Below are positions 10,510 to 23,917 of a DNA stretch of 64,000 nucleotides, piece after piece. The translations under genes were made by a program, and so were the position numbers. How positions within the stretch are numbered: position 1 is the first letter of the stretch; each line of letters begins with the position of its first letter. A model generated the notes under the pieces. It was given only the letters and a program-made list of their open reading frames with translations. It ran no database searches and was not told where the DNA came from. The DNA is from Aselliscus stoliczkanus (lineage: Eukaryota > Chordata > Mammalia > Chiroptera > Hipposideridae), in the NCBI GenBank assembly GCA_033961575.1, contig CM066729.1, forward strand, positions 100,583,501-100,647,500, written 5' to 3'.

Positions 10510-11165
10510 TTTTAAGAGCTACGTAATATCTTTTATCCTGTGGCTTTAATTACTACTCGAGAATCAAGATTCTAAAATATTTATCTCTGGCCCAGATCTC
10601 TTCTGAGTTCTTCATATTTGATATCTCCCCTTCGATGTCTCAAATTTTCCTCAAATTCAATGTACTTATTACAAAAGCATGATCTTCAACTCCCAACTTG
10701 ATCTTGCTCCATTTTCCCTTATTTTAATAAGTGACACTACTATCTACATAGTTTTGCAACATGGAAACACAGTTGTTATCTTGATAATTCCCTTTCATAT
10801 CTATGATGATGATGTTTTTTATTATTACATCTATATCCAATTTAATAGTAGACTTTGATAATTTTACTTCCTTTGAGAAGTAATCTTATCACATCTTTCC
10901 TCTACCCTAGTCTAAGTTAACTTTATTTCAAGGATGGCTACTGACTTTCTGGACAAAACTTGGTTCCCTGTATGCATTTCCTTGACTCCTTTATAAATAG
11001 CACTAATTGCAATGTAAAATTAAAATTTGTTACCTTACTGATAAATTACTAAATGCTAAGTTAAATGAGCAAGAATCATACCTGTTTTGTTTACATCTGC
11101 ATCCCAGGATGTTTAGCAGGTACCTGTTATATTAAGGGCACTTAAATCCATGTTAAATGAGGAAC
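10510..11165 (+). mobile_element. L2 LINE, 3' part
   Basis: Contains 'tggctttaattactac', 'tctggcccagatctcttctg', 'gatatctccccttcgatgtc' and 'ttgatcttgctcc', in the order of the L2 reverse-transcriptase-end sequence. It closes with an L2-type tail ('cctgttttgtttacatctgc', 'atcccaggatg', 'ggcacttaaatcc'). It is ancient and heavily mutated. Confidence 0.6.
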
Positions 11166-11339
11166 ACCTAACCCAGTAATAATGGGTTAGGAAAAAATCG
11201 GAAAGTGTCTTCTTTACTGGGGTGGATTTTCAGTAAAGGAATTAGGATTTATCTTTCTAAGTTAAAAGTGTATTTGCCTTTGATCCTAATTCATTCTAAT
11301 TCCACTTCTAGGAATAGTAATGACTCACATTGCCTCAAG

Positions 11340-11500
11340 GCATATTTGGTGGCAGGATAATCATTTTACCTCCATTATTTTACTTAATCTCCCTAATAAC
11401 CCTATGAAATAGATATTATTTTTCACCTTATACAAATAAACAAAAAATAATGTCCAAAGAGCTTAAATAGCTGACTTAGTTCACATACTGAATAGTGAAA
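11340..11500 (-). mobile_element. MIR SINE, decayed
   Basis: The plus strand shows the reverse MIR order: 'taataaccctatgaaataga', 'tattatttttcacc', 'caaagagcttaaatagctga' and 'ttcacatactgaatagtgaa'. Confidence 0.55.
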
Positions 11501-11767
11501 TCACTAATTGACTCAAGCAATTACACTTCAGTAATCCAGTTTTTTTCAACCATTAACCTCCATTGCCTCATCTCATATACCATAGCTAAATATTTCCCAA
11601 CTGAAATTCCCACAAGTAGAGAAATAACTAAATATCATATGTCATATTCTGCCATAGGAGAAATATAGTGATGTCATTAAAAATGAAAAAATTACACAAA
11701 CATTAGATCTACAGAAGAATTTCAAGACATATTGTTAAATATAAAAAAAAAAGTTGCACAATAACTG

Positions 11768-12362
11768 AAGAGGTAGAATTTTGACCTCATGATCACCTCC
11801 TCCAGGTGTTATTACCACAAATATGTTTCCATACATGTCAAAATGGACTTTGCAGATGTAATTAGGGCTACTAATAAGTTGACCTTCAAATAAAGTGATT
11901 AGTCTACATTTTCCAGGTGGTTGAGCCCAATGTAATCATGTAAGCCCTTAAATCACATAAGCAGAGCTTTCTCTTGGCTGAAGGCAGAAGGTAGGTCAGA
12001 GATATTTGGAGCATGAGAAGCACTTGACATACCATCGCTGCTTTGAAGTTAGAGGGAGCCATGTCAAAAGATGGGGGTGGCTTGGGCCGGCCAAGTGGCG
12101 TGGTGTTTGAGCACTGGCCTGGGAAGCCAGCGGCCCCGGTTCGGTCCCACATATGAGGGCCAGTGACACTGCCCTCAAAAACAAACAAACAAACAAACAA
12201 ACAAACAAAAGATGGGGGTGGCCTTCAGCAGCTGAGGGCAGCTCTTGGCCACTAGCCAGCAAGGAACCACAGATTACAGATCTGCAGCTGCAAGGAAGTG
12301 GATTCTGCCAACAACCTGAGTGAGTTTAGATGCAGATACTTCTTCTAAGCCACCGTGTAAGA
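11768..12362 (+). mobile_element. MLT1-type MaLR LTR, left part (with SINE inside)
   Basis: MLT1-like order: 'atggactttgcagatgtaat', 'gagcccaatgtaatcatgta', 'aagctttc...ttggctgaagg', 'gaagcacttgacata', then 'gtggattctgccaacaacc'. It is interrupted by a short SINE (12084-12206) and then by a twin-primed L1 (12383-13072). It resumes at 13093. No internal retroviral genes are present. Confidence 0.7.
12084..12206 (+). mobile_element. Short tRNA-derived SINE inside MLT1
   Basis: Starts gggccggccaagtggcg, with the A box region, a B box 'ggttcggtccc', 'cacatatgagggccagtgac' and 'actgccctcaaa', then a (CAAA)n tail. A 16-bp TSD 'aaaagatgggggtggc' lies at 12066-12081 and 12207-12222. Confidence 0.92.
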
Positions 12363-12382
12363 GCTAAGCCTGGACAACATCT

Positions 12383-13072
12383 TTTTAATAATTTTTTTAA
12401 ATTATATTTATTGAGGTGATATGGTTAGCAAAATTACATAGATTTCAAGTGTATAATTCTATAATACATCATCTACATATCACATTGTGTTCTCACTGCC
12501 CAGAGTCAATTCTCCTTCCATCACCATATAATTGACACCCTTAACCCTCTTCTACTATCTCCTCTCACCCCCTTAACCTCTGGTAACCACTATACTGTTG
12601 TCTGTGTCTATGAGTTTTTGTTCATTTGTTTGTCTTGTCCCTTTGTTGCTTTCAGTTTTATGTCTCATATATGAGTGAAGTCATATGATGTTAGACTTTT
12701 TCTGTCTTATTTTGCTTAACATAATAATCTCATACACTGTTGGTAGGAATGTAGATTGATGCAGCCACTATGGAAGGCAGTGTGAAGATTCCTCAAAAAA
12801 TTAAGAATAGAGTTACCACATGACCCAGCAATCCCTCTCCTGGGTATCTACTGCAAAAATCTGAAAACATTTATCCATAAAAATATATGAGCTCCGATGT
12901 TCACTGCAGCATTGTTCACAGTGGCCAAGACATGGAAACAACCAAAGCATCCTTTGATAGATCATTAGATAAATAATTTGTGGTATATATACACAGTGGA
13001 ATACTATTCTTTCATAAGAAAAGATGAAATAGTGCCATTTGTGACAACATGGATGAATCTTGAGATTATAAT
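12383..13072 (-). mobile_element. Twin-primed (5'-inverted) L1 insertion
   Basis: 12383-12735 is an L1 3' end on the minus strand, with its T-rich tail at the left. 12736-13072 is the adjoining upstream L1 segment on the plus strand, including 'gttcactgcagcattgttca' and 'gtggtatatatacacagtgg'. The two halves meet at about the same L1 coordinate ('cttgagattataatgct'). A 20-bp TSD starting gctaagcctgg flanks the whole at 12363-12382 and 13073-13092 (2 mismatches). This is the signature of twin priming during L1 integration. Confidence 0.9.
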
Positions 13073-13092
13073 GCTAAGCCTGGCCAAAATCT

Positions 13093-13239
13093 TGATTCCA
13101 GATTTGTGAGACTCAAAAGGGAACCCTGTGGAGCCATGCCAGGTCTCGGATCTAGGTAACTGAAAGCCAATAAATCTGTGTGTTTATAAGCCACTATGTT
13201 TGTGGTACTTTCTTAACCAGCAATCAAAAATTAATATAA
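13093..13239 (+). mobile_element. MLT1-type LTR, 3' end
   Basis: Continues the 11768 LTR: 'ttgattccagatttgtgaga', 'ccaataaatctgtgtgttta' (polyadenylation signal aataaa), 'taagccactatgtttgtgg' and 'aattaatataac'. Confidence 0.7.
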
Positions 13240-13244
13240 CATGT

Positions 13245-15087
13245 AATATGATCTTGTTTTTTCCCCACAACAATACTAGCTGTGTGTGCGTTTCAAGTTT
13301 AAAAATACACTGAAATAGGACTGAAAATGAACACAATATTGAAAAACATATTTAACTCCAGAGAGTCTTGAGGTTGCAGGGAGCAGATAAATAGCAGTTT
13401 TCATAATTTTAATTCCATATAGACATTTAGTGGTTGACTCCTTTATCAGCATAATGTATTTATGTATTATTTATAAAATACTAAAGATAATATTTTAAAC
13501 TGTAGTGATTGCATTAAATTAGAAATCAGTCATGATGTTTCTTTCAAACTTGTATTCTAAAATCAATCAAGACATACAATATCATCAGTTAGAACTCAGA
13601 CACTAAAACAAATCAAGCTGAAAGAATTGCCCAGGGATCAGGGCTTTCAAGTACCTGAATGATAAACAAATACAGAAATCCTTTCTAGTTTATCTTCTCA
13701 ATACTCTTACTGATGGTTAAAACGCACACATGACCCCATGAGTCCAGTGCTGTTTGCAAGCCTACATAATCTGGACACTTACAAAACAAAATAAGAACCA
13801 TCATCTTTAATCCTTTCCTTCACCTATAAATGAAAACTGCCCTGATGAGACTGCTGAAAATTTGGCTAATATATCAGTAAGAGAATCCCTGGTAACATGA
13901 CCAAAAGGCTACATAAGTGGAGCAATTTCTGGGCTTGAAATCAGCCAATCCTAAGAGCTCCTGCCTTCCTCCCTCCATCCCTTCTTTCCTTTACATCCTT
14001 CCATTCTGTTTCTAGTGAGTCATTCTCCTAACTGTTTAAGTATTCAAAACTCTACCTATAGAAAGACAATCAAATTTATAGAATTTGAAAAAGTAAAATA
14101 TACCTATTTGGTATGAGTACAAAATTCACAGGATCTTACAATATAGAGTTTATAAAAGTTAGATTTTTTTATTGTTAGTCATTTTCTCCAAGCATTCTAA
14201 CATTTCAACTTCAATGTCAAATATCCACTGCTTTTTGGTCAAAATCAGCTAACTGCAATTTGAGACATTTTCTATAATTTAGCTTGTGAGAAAAATCTCA
14301 CAAGTAGGAAACATGTGACTTAGAAAAAAAATGGACCTGCAGTGATTTGGTAATTACATTTTTTTTAGCACAAAATGCAGATCTATGGTATTCGCTTAAA
14401 ACATAAAATGGGTGTTTAGAAGTCAAGGAGTCCACAGAGACGCTACAAGGATTAAATATATTATCCTTAAAAACTAATTCTGTCATTTATGATTCACAGC
14501 CAACTGCTTAAGTAAAGTTACAGATTTTCAAATTATCCCATTGAGAGAGATAGAAGAGAAAAGGCCAGACTCACATCTGTCTCTGCAGTCAAAGATGCAG
14601 TAATAACCAACTTTCCCAGTGGCCTGCTAAGAATGCTGTTCTCATCTGTGTTTCCTAAAAGAACCTCTTTTGAAGAAAATCCACATATTATTTTATTTTA
14701 CTGGGTGCTAGAATAAAAAAAAAATAGATGCTTACTGTCAGCCAGCTATATTGATTACGAGTGAAAATGTGATCATTTCGCATTGACTTGCCCCAGAGCA
14801 CTGCGTTCCGTCAAAGCGGCAGAAGGAAATTAATGCTTTTGTATCGTGCCTAAGAAAAATATGAGATGTTGTTCACTTTGCCCTCTAGACAAAGAGGTAT
14901 ATGCAATAGCTGCAAGGTAATAGCTTTCAGAACATGAACTCTAGACTTTTATTAAAATCATTATTTAATGCACAAAAAATAATGAACCCACTGCCATCGC
15001 ATTTAAAGCAGCCATTTGTAGTCATTACCTCTTAGATCATAAGGTATTCTCGGTTAAAAGCCAGTACTTCTCAGACTAAAAGTATGC
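13245..15087. other. Repeat-free DNA with a conserved-looking block
   Basis: No named repeat, RNA gene or exon is seen in 1.8 kb. 14740-14900 is unusually CpG-containing for this window ('ctgcgttccgtcaaagcggc') and may be a constrained non-coding element. Confidence 0.4.
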
Positions 15088-15131
15088 TGTTGTTTTAACT
15101 ATATTATATTGTTGTTTTAACTATATTATAT
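15088..15131. repeat. 22-bp tandem duplication
   Basis: Two identical 22-bp units beginning tgttgttttaact, head to tail. A simple local duplication. Confidence 0.9.
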
Positions 15132-15666
15132 GTCTTAAATTATAACTTCTTGTACATTTATATTAACCAAACAGTGTAAAAACTATCATGATAGGTATCA
15201 TATTTGTTTATATTTATGTGACCTCTATTTTACCCAAAAGATGAATGATCCTACTAGTCTTTGTAGGACACTTATATTGGATTCAGCACAGGTATTTAAA
15301 TACATATGGATCAATATAAGTTGAGTTTCATAATGATTTTTTAAAATATTTCACTAGTGAACTATAAAAAGGCTTTCACTTAAAAATAATGCAAAGCAAT
15401 TACACTATTAATTTAAAAATTGCAAACTCTAATTACCAAAATCACATTCAGAAATCACATGGTTGTAAAAATCTAAAACCAGAGATACTTCGCATTCTTG
15501 CGAATTTGTGTTTTTGAAAATTTACCTGGAGTATGAATAATATTTTCAACAGAAGTACATGCACATTCTAATTCTTAAAACAGAATCTGCAGTTCAATTC
15601 AAATTCCCTGTAGCAGATATTCAGTTTCAAATTGGTAAAACAATTGATATAAAACTGGAGACTCAT
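15132..15666. other. AT-rich, no recognised feature
   Basis: The stretch between the 22-bp duplication and the long SINE. Open frames at its right end run into the SINE tail and are not coding. Confidence 0.4.
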
Positions 15667-16138
15667 TTTTTTAAATTTTTTTTTAAAGATTTTATTGGGG
15701 AATTGGGGGAGGGGAACAGTATTGGGGAATGGGGGTGGGGGGAACAGACAAGTTGCTCTCCTTTTGTTCTTCAGTCTAGTTGTGGAGGATCTCGCTTCAC
15801 TGGCCCATGTTGGTATTATCATTGCACTCTTCCCGGGTGAGGCTGGATGGCTGCTCACGGAGGTTCATAGCAGCTCACAGCAGCTCATGAAAGCTCACGT
15901 CAGCTGCTGGCCATTCACGCCAGCTGCCGGCCACTCATGGTAGTTCATGGCAGCCCACTGCAGCCTACGCCGGTGCCAGTGACTCATGGCAGCCCAGCTC
16001 CAGATCGAGCTGTTGTTCACCATCTTAGCTGTAGAGGGCAGTGTCACTGGCCCTCATATGTGGGATCCAAACCGCGGCCCTGCTGCTCAGAGCTGGGGTC
16101 CCAAGCCAACTCTTAACGAACGCACCACTCAGCCGGCC
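15667..16138 (-). mobile_element. Long composite SINE, subfamily B
   Basis: About 470 bp. The minus strand starts ggccggctgagtggtg, with a tRNA-like head carrying an extra 'agctctgagcagcagg' insert, a B box 'ggtttggatcc', then 'acatatgagggccagtgac', 'agctaagatggtgaacaaca', a GC-rich core of near-repeats (gtgagctg.../catgag...), 'gggccagtgaagcgagatcc' and an aataaaatctttaaa tail. A weak 6-bp 'gagact' flanks it (15658-15663, 16140-16145). The core is longer than in the 21363, 25477, 32467 and 63190 copies. Confidence 0.88.
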
Positions 16139-16145
16139 TGAGACT

Positions 16146-17084
16146 GTTTCAATTTTATATTCATGAATATTTGTAATGAGCCAAATATGACGATATTAAT
16201 CATGTCTATGATGATACTAGGTCAGTCACATATATATGAAGGTAGTAAATTATAGTCTTGAATATACATTTTTTTATACATAACTGAATCATGACTTCAC
16301 CTGGGAAACACAGGGGTAACATTTTGTTTTAATTTTTACTGCTATACCTCCACTCTTTGGGATTTCCTAATCAGAATACTTATTGTAATTTGCCATACCC
16401 ACACCTTACCTATTATAATACTTATTAGAGCATCTCCTTAGTTTTAACTACATGGGTAGACGACCACATGGCACACCAGGAACCCATCTATGCAACAGCC
16501 GGCTAGCAAGGCAGCATCAAGAGCTCTTCTCAGCAGGAGTTTTTGAAGCAGTTTCTAGAACAGCCCACACAGCTGTCCAGGGACCTTCGAGGTGTAAAAA
16601 GATGAGGTACAAGGTCTTCCTGACTTGATAGCCTATACCCCATAGAAGCCAGTACTTCTTTTAATAACTCTGTGGCCACAGGACATAGAGTTCTCACACA
16701 ATCCATGACCCCTTACAAGTCATGACACTTGGGAAAGCCCAAAGTATTGCATCTCCGTGATATGTTTATAGTTTCTTTATATTTCCTACTAGTCCAGATG
16801 CAATTGCCCAGCCTGGGGTCATTTTTTATCATAAGCAATGCTTGAATTATATAGACAACCTATACTTATCAGACTTCCAGGCAAGTAGAACTAGAGTGTG
16901 AACCAAACATCAGATTCTCATGTGACAATAAAAGAGTTTTATTAATTGCCCACAACTGCTTTTTTATTTTTCTAATGGGTTTCTCACTATAAGTATCACA
17001 AAGGCACAAATGTTCATCTGAACATGTTTTTTTCATGCCAAATGCTGATTAACTAGTCTCTATAATAAGCCTGGGTCATAGTTG
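16146..17084. other. Unclassified; one higher-GC patch
   Basis: 16450-16740 is richer in GC than its surroundings ('ggctagcaaggcagcatcaa') and may be an old LTR or a fragment of a processed copy. I cannot place it. The rest is AT-rich. Confidence 0.35.
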
Positions 17085-17265
17085 AATTGTCATGTAAATG
17101 AATAAGTCTCAGTTTTCTCTTCTATAAGATGAGAGGACCTATCTTGTGGAGTTATTGTAAGGATTAAATGAGATAATACTTACAAGATAGCTGTGCAGAG
17201 TTTAGCATATTGCCAATGTTCAATAAATGCCAAATGTTATTATTTCTACTATTATTGTCAGTATC
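17085..17265 (+). mobile_element. MIR SINE, 3' half
   Basis: 'cagttttctcttctataaga', 'gttattgtaaggattaaatg' and 'caataaatgccaaatgttat' follow the MIR 3' consensus. Confidence 0.75.
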
Positions 17266-19469
17266 TACAGAAATTCAAATAAACAAAAATCTAAAACACA
17301 GCAATAAACCAAACCAAAAATAAATAAATAAATAAATAAACAGTTAATAAATAAGCCACAGTACATTTGTCTTTATTCTTGAGTCACGCTGAAAATTTGC
17401 ATGTGTCATATTCATACACAGATTATGGTATAGATAGCATATTATACTCTGGTGGAATTATATTTTTATCCTATAAATTTTGACACTCAATGGACCTAGT
17501 ATTTAAAACCTACATAGCTAAGACTAGGTAATTGCTTCCTTCATACATAAACCACTACTGAGTTTTGATTTTTATTATTTGGGTTACCGTCTGAGTCAAT
17601 ATGTTAGTAGTCAGCTCAGCATACACTTAATTCTCTCACTAAATATTGCAGAGATGTTCACTTTCATTTTGCTTTGTTTTCCTTTTATTTTGCTTCAGTG
17701 ATGACAATTTTTTCTTTATTATTAAAAATGCAAATTATTTCTAATACTTCTTTCATTAGTGTTTTCTGTTACACAGAGGGCCTTTAAAATTCACATTTCA
17801 TAGTGTGCCTAAGATCATTAAGTTTTCTTCCATTATGTCTTTAATTATTGCTTATATTTCATGTATTCTGATGGCAACTCAAGAAACAAAGTTACATGTT
17901 TGGATCTTTCTTCTCTAGCATATTATCTTCTACTCATGCATATTTTTTCATTTTAGTCTCTTTCCCACTCCCCTAACATTATAAGAGAGCTCCTTAAGTG
18001 TGCTTTATACATCACTGCTTCCTACAATTTAATTCCACTTCTTATTGTTTCTGATGCTGGCATTAATTCTATGATTATTGTTTACATTGTATAATCTTTA
18101 TAATGTTTACTGCCACCTAAATCATAGACAGCTCACTTTTATATAAGTCTGTTGTCCTATCTCATTTATCTCATTTATTCTGTTTCATGAACTCCAACTT
18201 ATCTGAATTTTATTGATATTACAAAGCACTATAATTTACTTTTATTTTCAGAAGAATTTTCTGCAATATCTTGAAAGCTATAGTCCATGTTTTAAACATG
18301 CTGGTTGATTTTTATAGTTTCCATTTCTCCCATATTTATTCACCCTGAAATGAGCAATGCTTATACAATTTTCTTGTTTGATGACAGAGGGTAAATGGAT
18401 TGCTCTTCCTGGAATTTCATTGTGAATATGCTGGTTTGAGAAAGCAGGGTATACTTTAAAATGAGCTGTATATTTTATCTTTGCATTGTCCAGAAGAGAC
18501 TTAGTTCTTCTCTTGCTAGATAGAAACTTAGGGCACCCTTTTTCTACAACTTTCTTTTAGCCCAATTCTTTTTCATTATTGACTTTGCATTTCTGGAAAT
18601 AAAATTATATCCTTAACACATTTCTAATTTAGTGGTGTTGTGTTGTTGGGTAGTTGTTACAGAGAAATATTAATGAGAGTTGACTGCTATTGAAGGTTTT
18701 CTTTGTTCACCGATTCACTGAGAAGCTCATGCTTATAAAGTAGGTACACAGAATTAACAGCTTTGAGGAAATAACCTTCAGATTAAAAAAAAAATTACAA
18801 GAGTTTATTTGATCCAAATTGATGACATTTGCTGGGGAGCAAGATCTAAAATACTCCCCCAATTTTTTGAGGGGCCCATTTGCTTTTTTTTTTTTCTTTA
18901 GGTTGAGTATGGTTTACATTTTCCAGTGTATTTGTACCATCCTTCTTCAGGGTTTCATATGCCTGTGGATACTGTCAATTTTTTGAAGGGATTTGGCATA
19001 TGTTTGACCAGTAACTTTTAACTTTTTCATAAATCTGAGAAGTGAAATCAGAGACGCTTAGATTTCTTTTAAGTTAGCTAGGAAGCCCTATTCATATTTC
19101 TTACTATGTTGTTACAAATTCTTATAGACATGTAGCTGACCAGAATAGTCACTGAAAGAGACAGTAATCTTAAATTGATAGAATAAAAATAATATAAAAT
19201 TTCATAATTTTTTCTCCAAAATTATTACAATTACTGTTTCTACTCTGTTTTTTATTCAATATAGTCATTCACGTCTCTAATGTAAACATTTGTACACATG
19301 AAAATTCATATTATGGCTTTTCTGTCTTTAACCAAAATGGAGAAACCACCATGACATAAAGCCCCAACTGTGCATTTTAGGACACTGACTGTTAAAATAA
19401 GTCTCATCTGAATTCTTCAGAGTAATGAGGTTGAAGGATGTTTAACTTTAAAAAATATATATTGAAGAA

Positions 19470-19471
<2 letters not shown>
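17266..19471. other. Long AT-rich tract, possibly degenerate L1
   Basis: Contains a short (TAAA)n at about 17317-17340. The T-rich stretch 17640-18600 resembles an old L1 on the minus strand, but no motif is clear enough to assign. No exon is supported. Confidence 0.3.

Positions 19472-19506
<35 letters not shown>
19472..19506. repeat. (TA)n microsatellite
   Basis: About 17 TA units, followed by imperfect TA-rich sequence to 19590. Confidence 0.95.
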
Positions 19507-19512
<6 letters not shown>

Positions 19513-19758
19513 TAACTATATAGTCATGATCATGATATATATCAGAATGTATTTCATATTGTTTATACATATAATTATTATAAATTACAATATGTTGTAC
19601 ATAATACATTATAAATATTATTTTTCAAGCAGATTTGTATGAGTGTTCCATAAATATTTGCTATATAAATGGCTGATAGAAACTAAATCTTATGAATAAC
19701 AAATGCCAAAATCTCTTTTTGTGGGACAAAGATATTTTATTTTAAAATACTATTGTAT

Positions 19759-19898
19759 GGGCCGCCCAAGTGGCATGGTGGTTAAGCACTGGCTTGGGAA
19801 GCAAGTGGCCCCGGTTTGGGTCCCACATATGAGGGCCAGTGACACTGCCCTCAAAAAAAATAATAATAAAATAAAATAAAATAAAATAAAATAAAATG
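19759..19898 (+). mobile_element. Short tRNA-derived SINE
   Basis: Begins ggccgcccaagtggcat, with a B box 'ggtttgggtcc', 'cacatatgagggccagtgac' and 'actgccctcaaa', then an (AAAAT)n tail. A 13-bp TSD 'aaatactattgta' lies at 19745-19757 and 19899-19911. Confidence 0.92.
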
Positions 19899-19911
19899 AA
19901 ATACTATTGTA

Positions 19912-21126
<1,215 letters not shown>

Positions 21127-21189
21127 CTTCCCCAATATCAACATGCCCTACAAGAGTGGGATACTATTTTTACACTTAATGACACATCA

Positions 21190-21354
21190 TTATCACCTAA
21201 AATCCATGGTTTCCATTAGGATTCACTCTGGGTGTTACATATTCTCTGGGTTTTGACGAATGTATAACGACATGTATCCACCATTGTAGTATATACAGAA
21301 TCCTGTTTTCCACTTATCATCTCTTCCTCCTATCCTCTACACTCATGATGACCA
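21190..21354 (-). mobile_element. Old L1 (L1M-type) 3' fragment, part 1
   Basis: The plus strand reads the complement of an old L1 end: 'gacgaatgtataacgacatg', 'tatccaccattgtagtatat' and 'actcatgatgaccactgatt'. It is split by a long SINE and continues at 21799. Confidence 0.65.
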
Positions 21355-21362
21355 CTGATTTT

Positions 21363-21790
21363 TTTTTTTTAAAGATTTTATTGGGGAATTGGATATGGGG
21401 AACAGCATTGGGGAATCGGGGAAGGGGAACAGACATTTTGCTGTCTTTTTGTTCTTCAGTCTAGTTGCAGAGGATGTTGCTTCACTGGCCCATATTGGTA
21501 TCATCATTGTGCTCTTCCCAGATGAGGCAGATCTGTCACCGGCCTCTGAATGTCGCTCACCGCGGCTATTGGCAGCTCACACTGGCAGCCGGCCACTCAT
21601 TGTAGCCTATGGCAGCCCACTGCAGCAGGGGCTGCAGCCCACACCATCGCCAAGGCTTGCACAGCCCAGCTCCAGGTGGAGCTGTTGTTAGCTGTAGAGG
21701 GCGGTGTCACTGGCCCTCATATGTGGGATCTGAACCGGGGCCGCTGGCATCCCAAAACCAGCTCTTAACCAATGCGCCACTTGGCTGGCC
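21363..21790 (-). mobile_element. Long composite SINE, subfamily A, in L1M
   Basis: About 428 bp. The minus strand starts ggccagccaagtggcg, with a B box 'ggttcagatcc', 'acatatgagggccagtgac', a core with 'gctgcagtgggctgccatag', 'gggccagtgaagcaacatcc' and an aataaaatctttaaa tail. 'ctgatttt' flanks it at 21355-21362 and 21791-21798. Confidence 0.9.
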
Positions 21791-21798
21791 CTGATTTT

Positions 21799-22067
21799 GT
21801 TTCTTACTGTATCCATAGTTTTGCCTTTTTCAGAATTTATATAGTTGGAATCTTACATTATATAGCCTTTTCAGGTTGGCTTCTTTTACTAAGTAATATT
21901 CATTTAAGGTTTCTCTATGTCTTTTCATGACTTAGTAGGTCATTTATTTTTAGTGCTGAATAATATTCCATTGTCTTTGTGTACCACAGCTTATTTTTCC
22001 ATTCACCTACTGAAGAACATCTTGGTCACATCCAAGTTTTGGCAATTATGAATAAAGTTGCTATAGA
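21799..22067 (-). mobile_element. Old L1 (L1M-type) 3' fragment, part 2
   Basis: Continues the 21190 element: 'catagttttgcctttttcag', 'agccttttcaggttggcttc', 'cctactgaagaacatcttgg' and 'ggcaattatgaataaagttg'. A related fragment is at 45268-45368. Confidence 0.7.
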
Positions 22068-22076
22068 TCAAAAAAG

Positions 22077-22965
22077 TGAATAATAAAATGGCAATAACCA
22101 CATAGCTATCACCAATTAGTTTAAATGTAAATAGATTAAATGTTCCAATCAAAAGACATAGGGTGGCTGAACAAATAAGAAACCAGACCCTTACATATGC
22201 TGCCAACAAGACTCACTTCACATTGAAAGACACACACAGACTGAAAGTAAAGAGATGGAAAAAGGTATTTCATGAAAATGGAAATTAAAAACCCAGCCGG
22301 GGTAGCAATACTTATAACAAACAAAATGGACTTGAAAGCAAAGGCTATACAAGAGACAAAGGAACACCCAATAATCCCACTTCTGGGTATTATCCAAAGA
22401 AACCCAAAACACTACTTCAATGAGATGTATGTATCCATATGTTCATTGCAGCATTGCTTACAATGGCAAAGATGTGGAGACAGCCTTGGTGTCCATCAAT
22501 GGATGGATTAAGAAGAGGTGGTACATATATAGAATAGAATATTATTCAGCCATTAAAAAAGAATGAAACCTTGCCATCTGCAACAACATGGATGGACCTA
22601 GAGGGTATTATGCTGAGTGGAGTAAGTCAGACAGACAAAGACAAATGCCATATAATTTCACTTATATGTAGAATCAAAGGAACAAACAAAACAGAAACAA
22701 ACTCATACAGACAACATTTTGATAGTTGCCAGATTAGAGGGGTGCTGGAAAGATGGGGAAAAGATTAAGAAGTACAAATTTGTAGTTACAAAATCATCAT
22801 GAGGATGTAAAGCATAACATTAGGAATATAGTCAATAATATTAAAATAACTATGTAGAAGTGACAGATGGGTACTAGAATTATCGGGATGATCATCACTA
22901 TATTGTACACCTGGAACTAATATAATATTGTATGTCAACTGTACTTGAAAAATTTTTAAATATAT
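22077..22965 (+). mobile_element. Deletion-derived L1 (HAL1-like), copy 1
   Basis: 5'-truncated. It starts just before L1 ORF2 ('aaaatggcaataaccacata'), covers the N-terminal endonuclease start, then jumps at about 22361-22368 from 'caagagacaaagga' to 'atcccacttctgggtatt'. That site lies near the ORF2 C-terminus, so the rest of the endonuclease, the reverse transcriptase and the Cys-rich domain are missing. It ends with 'tgtacacctggaactaatat' and 'gtatgtcaactgta'. The same junction occurs at 46731 and 59501. Confidence 0.85.
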
Positions 22966-23060
22966 GTATTAATAAAAGTATGTTCTATATACATGCCTAT
23001 TCCTCTCCATTTGAGCTTTTATTGTTGAGGTTTTCTTTTATCTCTTCTTTTAGTCTTCTG

Positions 23061-23062
<2 letters not shown>

Positions 23063-23104
<42 letters not shown>
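23063..23104. repeat. (GT)n microsatellite
   Basis: About 21 GT units. Confidence 0.97.
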
Positions 23105-23106
<2 letters not shown>

Positions 23107-23444
23107 CATTATTCTATGGTAGCAAAGTTGGTAGCAAAGGGGAGCCTGAAGCCCCAGCAGCCTCAAGTTTGGGTTGTTTTGTATGCCATATTGCTGTGTA
23201 TGAGCTGAGTGGGGTAATTCATACCTGAAATGTTCAATTCATTTCTGCTTCTGCAATATAGATGAAGTTCTCATTTGCATTCAATTCTATGATAGATATT
23301 TAGGTGTAGGACAGTACTAAAACAATTAGTTATCTATAATAATTATTGTTTTATTATTATTACTACCACCATTTATCAATTAAATTTGTGAGGCTGAACT
23401 AAGATCATAGTATCAAATATCACTCTTGCCAATATCTGTTTTGA
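23105..23444. other. No recognised feature
   Basis: Unassigned sequence following the GT repeat. A short GC-richer patch lies at 23130-23200. Confidence 0.4.
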
Positions 23445-23560
23445 GATATGATTTTCCCCATTTAAGAAAAACCTGGTTCAGATAAGTTCATGACCATTTG
23501 TACATCTATTAAGAAGCAGAGCTGGGATAAAATTTAAGCATCTACATTATGTTTTCGAAA
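23445..23560 (-). mobile_element. MIR SINE fragment
   Basis: The plus strand gives the reverse MIR core: 'attttccccatttaagaaaa', 'cctggttcagataagttcat' and 'agaagcagagctgggataaa'. Confidence 0.65.
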
Positions 23561-23791
23561 CATAGATTGTTAATTTCCATCGAATAAGCATCTGAGTAAT
23601 GTCTGCTTAAGAAAGAATGTAGTTTGTATATATAATAGAATGCATATATATGCTTATATGTGTGTGTATATTTAATTTTATTAAAAGTAGTAAATACAAT
23701 TTTAATAATTCTCATGAATTTGCACTTATAGTGTTTTGAAAGGGACTGCTAATGCACCTTCTCTGTCCAATCATCCTTAAAAGGCTTTCTT

Positions 23792-23902
23792 TTTTTTTTT
23801 TTTTTTTTGAGGGCAGTGTCACTGGCCCTCATATGTGGGACCCGAACTGGGGCTGCTGGCTTCCAAAGCCAGCGCTTAACCACCACGCCACTCGGCCGGT
23901 CC
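23792..23902 (-). mobile_element. Short tRNA-derived SINE
   Basis: The minus strand starts ggaccggccgagtggcgtgg, with a B box 'agttcgggtcc', then 'cacatatgagggccagtgac' and an 18-base A tail. 'aaaaggctttctt' flanks it at 23779-23791 and 23903-23915. Confidence 0.92.
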
Positions 23903-23917
23903 AAAAGGCTTTCTTTT

